Positions 1 to 4,854 of a DNA stretch of 6,891 bases are shown piece after piece. Source of the DNA: Bacilli bacterium (GTDB lineage Bacteria > Bacillota_I > Bacilli_A > RF39 > UBA660). Under the pieces are notes generated by a model that was given only the letters and a program-made list of their open reading frames with translations, did no database searches and had not been told where the DNA came from. The translations under genes were made by a program, and so were the position numbers. Within the stretch, counting starts at the first letter, position 1. Each line of letters begins with the position of its first letter. The DNA is taken from contig JAFTYN010000065.1 in the NCBI GenBank assembly GCA_017461465.1, forward strand, positions 1 to 6,891. Direction: 5' to 3'.

Positions 1-93
1 ATTTATCGAACCAAACGAAGATACTATACCCAAAAAAACATATAAAGCACATCCTAATACAAAAGGTAAAAAATATAATATTTTTTTCATCAT
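1..93 (-). CDS. Partial hydrophobic membrane or secreted protein, N-terminal 31 codons only
   Basis: The reading frame starts at an ATG at 93-91 and runs off the left edge, so only 31 residues are visible. They begin MMKKILYFLPFVLG and continue with a hydrophobic stretch to about residue 25, which looks like an uncleaved transmembrane anchor or a signal peptide. A strong GGAGG (99-103) lies 5 nt upstream of the first ATG; a second ATG follows directly. An extended -10 promoter (127-135) and a long 11-bp repeat array lie upstream. The VLGC around residue 15 is reminiscent of a lipobox, but the hydrophobic stretch continues past the Cys. The family cannot be recognised from this fragment. The case for a real gene rests on the RBS, the promoter and the Lys-then-hydrophobic N-terminus. 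Confidence 0.6.
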   Translation of the reverse strand, partial: MMKKILYFLPFVLGCALYVFLGIVSSFGSIN

Positions 94-126
94 TGTTTCC
101 TCCATAAATTACTATTTTTCTATCTG

Positions 127-135
127 ATTATATCA
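127..135 (-). promoter_or_regulatory. Extended -10 promoter for the leftmost gene
   Basis: On the minus strand 135-127 reads TGATATAAT, a perfect extended -10 element (TGN-TATAAT). A transcript would start near 120, giving a leader of about 27 nt that contains the GGAGG at 99-103. No good -35 hexamer is present at the expected place (around 150-155, AAAATC). That position is instead occupied by the start of the 11-bp repeat array, which fits a promoter relying on the TG motif and perhaps on a factor bound upstream. Promoter function is inferred from sequence only. Confidence 0.6.
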
Positions 136-143
136 TATCATAA

Positions 144-253
144 GTTCCCGATTTTTTTCCGTTTTACTTCCGAATAATTTCCACTTCATTTCCGATTAAT
201 TTCCGATTGATTTCCGATTGATTTCCGATTGATTTCTGTTCTATTTCTAATAG
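144..253. repeat. Array of about ten 11-bp tandem repeats
   Basis: The plus-strand unit is ATTTCCGATTG (minus strand CAATCGGAAAT). Units begin at 144, 155, 166, 177, 188, 199, 210, 221, 232 and 243 with no insertions or deletions. Units at 199, 210 and 221 are identical, the unit at 188 differs at one base, and the outer units match the consensus at 7-8 of 11 positions. The period is close to one helical turn, so the TTTCC/GGAAA core recurs on nearly the same face of the DNA for about 110 bp. The array directly abuts the promoter at 127-135. It may be a set of regulator binding sites, a phased A-tract (bent DNA) element, or a simple expanded repeat; the sequence alone does not decide. Confidence 0.85.
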
Positions 254-309
254 TAGTTTCCATTTTATAATTATCCAACACTCCTTTCACTCCAAAATCT
301 CAATCAAAC

Positions 310-337
310 AAAAAAAATCACTTTGTCAAACAAGCGA
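310..337 (-). terminator. Second (distal) intrinsic terminator behind ssrA
   Basis: On the minus strand 337-318 folds as TCGCTT-GT, loop TTG, AC-A-AAGTGA (one bulged A and one G-T pair), followed at once by eight T residues (317-310). This is a typical intrinsic terminator. It sits eight bases past the U-tract of the first hairpin and would catch read-through from ssrA before the repeat array. Confidence 0.75.
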
Positions 338-344
338 CTTTCCT

Positions 345-384
345 TATAAAACTTGACTTTCTAGACTATCTAGAGAGTTCAAGT
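345..384 (-). terminator. First intrinsic terminator of ssrA
   Basis: Starting 10 nt beyond the tmRNA 3' CCA, the minus strand forms a long hairpin. ACTTGA (384-379) pairs with TCAAGT (356-351), and the inner TCTAGA arms pair around a TAG loop, with one bulge and one mismatch between the two stem parts. The hairpin leads into TTTTATAA. The stem is strong and the U-tract short. It probably ends the ssrA precursor and leaves a 3' extension that is trimmed to CCA. Confidence 0.75.
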
Positions 385-394
385 AAACCTCTTA

Positions 395-738
395 TGGTGG
401 AGCTGAGGGGAATTGAACCCCTGTCCAAAAACACCTCATTTTAAGCTTCTACAAGTTTAGTTAGTTAATAAAATTCCTAGAAAAAATTGATAACTAACAA
501 TCTCTTCTCTAGTAAGTCTATGAGTATTCATCATTAATTATAGACATCTTAATGATATATCCCACTAAGTCGAGCCTCTTAGAATCTCCATGGGAGAGAA
601 ATTAAAAGAAGCAGCCTTCTAAATTATTAAGCGAAAGCTAATTGATTTCTGTTTCCAGTTATTTTTTGTTTGCACGTAAGGAGTGCCTTCCACTTGCCAC
701 TTAAACCTTAGCATCCCTGTCGAAACCAGAGCAGCCCC
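395..738 (-). ncRNA. ssrA: Transfer-messenger RNA (tmRNA, 10Sa RNA)
   Basis: A one-piece tmRNA of 344 nt. The 5' end GGGGCTG (738-732) pairs fully with CAGCTCC near the 3' end (one G-U), followed by the discriminator A and an encoded CCA (397-395). The T arm AGGGG-TTCAATT-CCCCT and the 5' segment CTGGTTTCGACAGGG are the tRNA-like hallmarks of the family. An AGTG/CACT stem whose AAGG loop can pair with the following CCTT (694-678) fits pseudoknot PK1 upstream of the tag. With SmpB and EF-Tu, alanyl-tmRNA enters ribosomes stalled at mRNA ends, switches translation to its internal reading frame and releases the ribosome. It lies 50 bp downstream of smpB but has its own strong promoter, so it is probably made mostly as a separate transcript, with a leader of about 12 nt removed by RNase P. 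Confidence 0.98.
624..656 (-). other. tmRNA tag-peptide reading frame (GNRNQLAFA)
   Basis: The resume codon is GGA at 656-654, preceded by ATAACT, which resembles the ATAACT-GGC context I recall from other Firmicutes tmRNAs such as Staphylococcus. The frame reads Gly-Asn-Arg-Asn-Gln-Leu-Ala-Phe-Ala and ends in tandem TAA TAA. With the alanine carried by tmRNA, the tag added to stalled proteins is AGNRNQLAFA. The C-terminal end is what proteases recognise; here it is LAFA rather than the usual LAA, similar to the FA-ending tags of mycoplasmas. Confidence 0.92.
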
Positions 739-748
739 AAATTAAATA

Positions 749-782
749 ACACCACCATTATATTCTAAAATAATGATGGTGT
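749..782. repeat. 13-bp inverted repeat between smpB and ssrA
   Basis: Arms 749-761 and 770-782 are complementary over 13 bp, with one position that becomes a G-U pair in minus-strand RNA, around an 8-nt loop. The hairpin begins 6 nt after the smpB stop. The following sequence TATTTAATTT is U-rich but interrupted, so in the smpB transcript it could act as a weak terminator or as an RNA 3'-end or processing hairpin. In DNA the arms overlap the ssrA promoter: the left arm covers most of the -10 and the right arm reaches into the -35. Confidence 0.7.
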
Positions 783-785
783 CAA
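757..785 (-). promoter_or_regulatory. Consensus housekeeping sigma-factor promoter for ssrA
   Basis: The minus strand carries TTGACA (785-780), a 17-bp spacer, and TATAAT (762-757). Both hexamers and the spacing match the ideal sigma-70/SigA promoter. The predicted start is near 750, about 12 nt before the mature tmRNA 5' end at 738, a normal leader for RNase P processing. Such a promoter implies high, constitutive expression, as expected for an abundant stable RNA. It begins only three bases past the smpB stop codon. Confidence 0.88.
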
Positions 786-788
786 ATA

Positions 789-1226
789 CTATCTTAATTT
801 ATAGTTCTTTTCAAGATTTCTCTTAATATCTCTTTCTTTAATACTTTCTCTTTTATCATATGTTTTCTTACCTTTAGCAAGTCCTAATAAAACTTTTGCT
901 TTATTCTTCTTAAAATATACTTTAAGAGGTATTAAAGTTAGACCTTGAAGATCTACCTTGTCACGAAGTTTTAATATTTCTTTTTTATGAAGTAAAAGTT
1001 TTCTTGTCCTTGTTTCTTCATGATTAAAAATATTACCTTCTTTATATTCACTTATGTGCATATTAAGTAAATATACTTCACCATTTTTGATAATAGCATA
1101 GCTATCTTTGATATTAGCTTTACCATCTTTTATAGATTTTACTTCTGTTCCTTTTAATACCATTCCAGCTTCTATTTCTTCTAGAATCGTATAATCAAAT
1201 TTAGCTTTTCTATTATTTATTTCCAT
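789..1226 (-). CDS. smpB: SsrA-binding protein SmpB
   Basis: A cytoplasmic RNA-binding protein of 145 residues, slightly short of the usual 150-160. It binds the tRNA-like end of tmRNA and is required for its delivery to stalled ribosomes. Family signatures run throughout: NRKAKFDY at the N-terminus, GTEVKSIKDGKANIKDSY (about residues 26-43), NMHISEYKEGNIFNH (about 55-69), RTRKLLLHKKEI, and LGLAKGKKTYDKRE with the basic tail that enters the ribosomal mRNA channel. It starts at ATG 1226-1224 with AGGAGG (1238-1233) 6 nt upstream; that RBS overlaps the stop codon of the preceding CapA-like gene by one base, so the two are translated from one mRNA. The stop is TAG. Its partner ssrA follows 50 bp downstream. 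Confidence 0.99.
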   Translation of the reverse strand: MEINNRKAKFDYTILEEIEAGMVLKGTEVKSIKDGKANIKDSYAIIKNGEVYLLNMHISEYKEGNIFNHEETRTRKLLLHKKEILKLRDKVDLQGLTLIPLKVYFKKNKAKVLLGLAKGKKTYDKRESIKERDIKRNLEKNYKLR

Positions 1227-1237
1227 ATTATGCCTCC

Positions 1238-2635
1238 TTATCCAAGGAATCCAACTTGTATTCTACTATCTCCACTAGGATTTAAATAGCCTTTGTATCT
1301 ATCATAAATACTTCTATAACCATATAATAAATTATCATTTAATTTATGAAATGGTATTACTTTAAAGTTTTGAAAGTTATTATAGTAAGTATATATTAAA
1401 TCTGCTTTTACATCTTTTATAGATACATCTGTTACTTTACCATCTAATGTCGTTTTCTCAACATCAAAAGCTACTACTCCACCAACTAATTTATCAAGTC
1501 CAACTTGCGCAGATATCATATTACCTAGTGAATATACTACTAAAGTATCTCCAATATATTCAATTGGCTGAACAACATGTGGATGAGTACCTATTATAAC
1601 ATCAACACCTAAACTTGCCAAGTATTCTGCTGCATCTCTTTGATAATCATTATAATATCCTGTTTGATATTCAATTCCCCAGTGCATAGATACCATAAGT
1701 ACATCTACTCTATCTCTAACTGATTCAATATCTTTTTTAACTTGTGCTTTATAGGATTCATAACCATTACCTGTTGGCCAAACATTTACTAAATATTCAT
1801 ATCCTGCTGGTACTGGAATGCCATTAGTACCATATGTATAGCTAAGCATAGCATATGTAATACCATTTTCTTTCCTAACTTCTATAGTATCTCTATGTTC
1901 TTTAGAAGTATAACTACCTACAGCAAGGACATCTTTTTGATTATGCCAGTAATTAGCTGAATATATAGCTCCTGCAGTACCTTTATCCATAGTATGATTA
2001 CTAGCTAAATTTACTACGTTAAAACCTATTTCCATCAAATCTTCTGCTACTTCATTAGGAGAGTTAAAACATGGGTAACCAGATAACCCTAGATTTTTAC
2101 CACCTATTATAGTTTCTTGGTTATAAAATTTTAAATCATATGGTTTTATAACTTCTGCTAAATCAGTAAACATACTAGTAAAGTCATAAATATAATATCC
2201 ATCAGAACCTGTTTGCCATGTATTAGCGTCATAATAAATTCCATCATGTATTAAAGCATCACCTACTGCAATAAAAGAAAAACTTGTTTTTTCTTCTTTT
2301 GGTTCTTCTTTTTCTTTCTTTGGTTCCTCTACTTTTGGTGGTTCTTTAGTAGGTTTATTACTACTACGTTCTGTAATAAAGAATATAGAAGTTCCTATTG
2401 CTATACACATTAAACCTACTATCAATAAAACTATTCCTATCTTTTTTAACACTTTATTATCATTTTTATTTTCTTTTTGTTTTTTTTCTTTAACTTTTTT
2501 TTCTTTAACTTTTTTTTCTTTTTTAGATTTCGTTTTCTTCTTTTTCTGCTTTTTTTCCTCAGTAGAATCTTTTATTTCATTTTCTAATAATTCTTCACTC
2601 AAGATTTCTACTTCTTTACTTTCTATATCTTTCAT
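1238..2635 (-). CDS. Membrane-anchored CapA-family protein (PGA_cap, metallophosphatase fold)
   Basis: From the ATG at 2635 this protein has 465 residues. Residues 1-60 are charged and strongly Lys-rich, with a repeated KEKKV unit. About 64-88 form one transmembrane helix, followed by a Pro/Glu/Lys linker to about 118. The rest is a CapA (poly-gamma-glutamate capsule synthesis type) domain. Visible motifs are VGDALIH (D126, H130), NQE (172-174), NLASNHTMDKG (N213, H214), MHWGIEYQ (H318), GTHPHVVQP (H351, H353) and YSLGN. These supply the Asp/Asn/His set expected of a calcineurin-like metal site. The Lys-rich end should stay in the cytosol and the domain outside. The family is linked to poly-gamma-glutamate capsules, but no capB, capC or capE neighbour is seen, so substrate and role are unknown. 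A GTG at 2647 is in frame, but AAGGGTG at 2651-2645 suits the ATG better. It starts 14 bp after rnr and ends 11 bp before smpB. Confidence 0.93.
   Translation of the reverse strand: MKDIESKEVEILSEELLENEIKDSTEEKKQKKKKTKSKKEKKVKEKKVKEKKQKENKNDNKVLKKIGIVLLIVGLMCIAIGTSIFFITERSSNKPTKEPPKVEEPKKEKEEPKEEKTSFSFIAVGDALIHDGIYYDANTWQTGSDGYYIYDFTSMFTDLAEVIKPYDLKFYNQETIIGGKNLGLSGYPCFNSPNEVAEDLMEIGFNVVNLASNHTMDKGTAGAIYSANYWHNQKDVLAVGSYTSKEHRDTIEVRKENGITYAMLSYTYGTNGIPVPAGYEYLVNVWPTGNGYESYKAQVKKDIESVRDRVDVLMVSMHWGIEYQTGYYNDYQRDAAEYLASLGVDVIIGTHPHVVQPIEYIGDTLVVYSLGNMISAQVGLDKLVGGVVAFDVEKTTLDGKVTDVSIKDVKADLIYTYYNNFQNFKVIPFHKLNDNLLYGYRSIYDRYKGYLNPSGDSRIQVGFLG
2480..2520. repeat. 15-bp tandem repeat with A8/T8 tracts in the CapA-like gene
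   Basis: The plus-strand unit TTTTTTTTCTTTAAC occurs at 2480-2494 and 2495-2509, with a partial third copy from 2510. It encodes the repeated Lys-Glu-Lys-Lys-Val segment of the cytosolic N-terminus and keeps the frame. Three runs of eight identical bases lie in it, so it is prone to slippage during replication or transcription. Confidence 0.8.
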
Positions 2636-2644
2636 ACTACTATG

Positions 2645-2651
2645 CACCCTT
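2645..2651 (-). promoter_or_regulatory. Ribosome binding site deciding the CapA-like start
   Basis: The minus strand reads AAGGGTG at 2651-2645, overlapping the rnr stop codon (TAA, 2652-2650). It is nine bases from the ATG at 2635 but overlaps the alternative GTG start at 2647, which it therefore cannot serve. This favours the ATG as the true start. Confidence 0.55.
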
Positions 2652-4779
2652 ATTCTTCTTTATCTTTACTAAATTCATGAATTATTTCAAAATCTACTGT
2701 CTTCATTTCTTTAGATGCTGCTACACATTTTACTTTTACCTTATCACCTAAACGATAACGTCTTTTACTACTTTGCCCTACTAATGAGAATGTAGTTTCA
2801 TCATAGATATATCTATCATCTTTTAATGAATCAACTTTAACTAAACCTTCAATTAAATTAGGAAGTTCAACAAACATACCAAAGTTAAGTACTGAATTTA
2901 TCATACCTTCGTATTCTTCACCGATATGTTTTTCCATATATTCAGCAATCTTCATATCGTTTACTTCTCTTTCACAGTCTGCTGCTGCTCTTTCTCTTTC
3001 AGAAGAATGTTCAGTTAAGAAAACTAGTTTATTATCCCAGTATTCTAAAGTATCTTTATCCATACTATGATTAAATAAATATGTTCTTAATAATCTATGT
3101 ACAGTTGTATCAGGATATCTTCTAATTGGAGATGTAAAGTGTGTATAACACTGACTACCTAAACCAAAGTGTCCAATATTAACTTTGTCATAAATTGCTT
3201 TTTGCATACATCTTAAAAGTTGTGCTGATAAAATATGATATTCTTTAACATCTTTAAGTTGTTCTAGTAAATTTTGCATTGCTATAGGTGTTAAATCTTT
3301 TATTTTACCATTTACTCTATGACCAAGAACTCCTACAAACTTTAGGAAGTTTTGAATCTTTTCTTCACTTGGAATACCATGAACACGATATACAAAAGGA
3401 AGTTCCATATAATAAATATGTGATGCTACTGTTTCATTAGCTGCTACCATGAAATCCTCAATTAGTTTTTCTCCAGTACCTCTATCACGTAATGTTACTT
3501 CAGTTACTTCACCTTTATCATCTACTATAAGTTTAGCTTCTTCTATTTCAAAATCAATATATCCATTTTTAATTTTAGCTTTACGAAGTCTTTTAGCACA
3601 ATCTCCCATTAATTTTAGTTTATCTACAAATTCTTCATAACCTTCTGGAATAATATTCTCTTCAAGTATTTTATTAACATTTGTATATGTCATTTGCTTT
3701 TTAGATTTAATAACGCTTTCAAATATTTCATAATCCACTACTTTTCCTTTTTCATCTATTTCCATTACGCAAGACATAGCTAATCTATCTACATCAGGAT
3801 TAAGTGAACATATACCATTTGAAAGTTGTCTTGGAAGCATTGGTATAACTCTATCTGCTAAATAAACAGATGTTCCTCTTAAATAAGCATCTTTATCTAT
3901 TTCAGTATTTTCTCTTACATAATAACTAACATCCGCTATATGAACACCAAGTTTATAATTATTATTTTCTAATTTTTCTATACTTATAGCATCATCTATA
4001 TCTTTAGTATCCGCACCATCGATAGTAAAGATTATTTCTTCTCTTAAATCTCTTCTACCTTCATATTCATGTTCAAGTACATGATCTGGTATTTTTTCAA
4101 CTTCTTCTAGAACTGCTTCTGGAAACTCTTCTTCTATGTTATATTTAGCCGCTATAGATAAAATATCAACACCTGGATCAGTTTTATGTCCTAGTATTTT
4201 AATTATATGTCCTTTATATTCATTTCCTCTTAGTTTTTTACCTACTTTAACTAAAACTTTATGACCATCTATAGCATTCATTGAAGCTTCTTTATCTATT
4301 TCAATTTCTATTTTTAATTTATCATTATCTAGTTTTATAGTACCTTTTCCGTTTTTACCTTGAATATATTCACCAACCATAATATCTAAATTACGATCAA
4401 CGATACGTACTACTTTACCTTCTATTTCATCGCCTTTTTCATTTATTACTTCTACAATTACACGATCTTTATCAATAGCATTATTCATATTACTTGGGGC
4501 AACAAATATATCTATATTACTGTCATCTACATTTACAAATCCAAACCCTTTTTTATTCCCAATCATAGTACCTATTTTTAAATGACTATTTGAAAATAGC
4601 ATGTAATTATCTTTTTTAGTACGATAAACCTTTAAATTATCTTCCATACGATTTAATGTTTTTAATAAACTTTTTAAATCATCTACGTTATTTAATGCTA
4701 AAGCATCATATAACTCATATACTGATAACGCTTTATCACTACTTTTAATTATATCTAATATATTTTGTTCCATATCCAT
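2650..4779 (-). CDS. rnr: Ribonuclease R (3'-5' exoribonuclease), canonical copy
   Basis: A complete cytoplasmic RNase R of 709 residues that degrades structured RNA processively from the 3' end to nucleoside monophosphates. The order is a winged-helix-like N-terminus (about 1-65), two cold-shock/OB domains (about 66-195, with KKGFGFV at 76-82), the RNB catalytic domain (about 245-570) and an S1 domain (about 620-700). The metal-binding Asp set is complete in TIDGADTKDIDD (D254, D260, D262, D263), and HIADVSYYV, VIPMLPRQLSNGICSLNP and THFTSPIRRYPD (547-557) with HR at 561-562 are canonical. It ends soon after S1 in SKDKEE and so lacks the long Lys-rich tail of the E. coli enzyme, which is about 810 residues. 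Its start ATG at 4779 has GGTGAT (4788-4783) just upstream. It leads the run rnr, CapA-like gene, smpB, which suits its known role in decay of mRNA released by tmRNA. Confidence 0.98.
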   Translation of the reverse strand: MDMEQNILDIIKSSDKALSVYELYDALALNNVDDLKSLLKTLNRMEDNLKVYRTKKDNYMLFSNSHLKIGTMIGNKKGFGFVNVDDSNIDIFVAPSNMNNAIDKDRVIVEVINEKGDEIEGKVVRIVDRNLDIMVGEYIQGKNGKGTIKLDNDKLKIEIEIDKEASMNAIDGHKVLVKVGKKLRGNEYKGHIIKILGHKTDPGVDILSIAAKYNIEEEFPEAVLEEVEKIPDHVLEHEYEGRRDLREEIIFTIDGADTKDIDDAISIEKLENNNYKLGVHIADVSYYVRENTEIDKDAYLRGTSVYLADRVIPMLPRQLSNGICSLNPDVDRLAMSCVMEIDEKGKVVDYEIFESVIKSKKQMTYTNVNKILEENIIPEGYEEFVDKLKLMGDCAKRLRKAKIKNGYIDFEIEEAKLIVDDKGEVTEVTLRDRGTGEKLIEDFMVAANETVASHIYYMELPFVYRVHGIPSEEKIQNFLKFVGVLGHRVNGKIKDLTPIAMQNLLEQLKDVKEYHILSAQLLRCMQKAIYDKVNIGHFGLGSQCYTHFTSPIRRYPDTTVHRLLRTYLFNHSMDKDTLEYWDNKLVFLTEHSSERERAAADCEREVNDMKIAEYMEKHIGEEYEGMINSVLNFGMFVELPNLIEGLVKVDSLKDDRYIYDETTFSLVGQSSKRRYRLGDKVKVKCVAASKEMKTVDFEIIHEFSKDKEE

Positions 4780-4782
4780 ACT

Positions 4783-4817
4783 ATCACCATTATAATCATA
4801 CTATAAAAATCAAAAAA
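4783..4817 (-). promoter_or_regulatory. Possible weak promoter and RBS for the rnr-capA-like-smpB operon
   Basis: A promoter is expected here because a terminator lies just upstream. The minus strand has TATAAT at 4794-4789 and TATAGT at 4805-4800, but neither has a good -35; the T-run of the terminator occupies the -35 region of the first. If the TATAAT were used, the transcript would start near 4782 and lose the GGTGAT ribosome binding site (4788-4783), so the TATAGT or read-through from the upstream gene may be the real source. No firm choice is possible from sequence. Confidence 0.3.
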
Positions 4818-4838
4818 AATATAGCACTTAGCTATATT
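4812..4838 (-). terminator. Intrinsic terminator between the two RNase R genes
   Basis: The minus strand forms ATATAGC, loop TAAGT, GCTATAT (4837-4819), an 8-bp stem if the flanking A-T pair is counted, followed by eight T residues. It begins 16 nt after the stop of the upstream RNase R copy. The stem is AT-rich, so termination may be partial, which would let some transcripts continue into the second copy. Confidence 0.82.
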
Positions 4839-4854
4839 ATTTTTGTATCTTTAA

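Noticed and set aside
1..93. A lipoprotein signal (VLGC) in the partial left-edge protein
   Set aside because: The hydrophobic stretch continues well past the Cys and the residue three before it is Val in a weak lipobox context; a plain membrane helix explains the sequence as well.
144..253. The repeat array as a CRISPR or as replication-origin iterons
   Set aside because: Units are 11 bp and directly contiguous with no spacers, which excludes a CRISPR. No DnaA boxes, dnaA or rep gene is nearby, so an origin is unsupported.
186..281. A 25-31 residue minus-strand peptide (ATG at 263 or GTG at 281, stop TGA at 188-186) read through the 11-bp repeats
   Set aside because: The ATG has no ribosome binding site at a proper distance, the GTG start is weak, the product is a by-product of the repeat (EINRK twice), and no coding signature supports it.
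657..674. GCA AAC upstream of the tag as an alternative tmRNA resume codon, resembling the E. coli ANDEN start
   Set aside because: In that frame the reading stops after only four codons (Ala-Asn-Lys-Lys). The GGA preceded by ATAACT gives a full tag with a conserved-looking hydrophobic end and tandem stops, so no frameshift in the tag is needed.
3449..3640. A 63-codon plus-strand open frame inside the canonical RNase R gene
   Set aside because: It is antisense to conserved RNB-domain codons, Ser-rich as expected of a shadow of an AT-rich gene, and has no upstream ribosome binding site that I can support.
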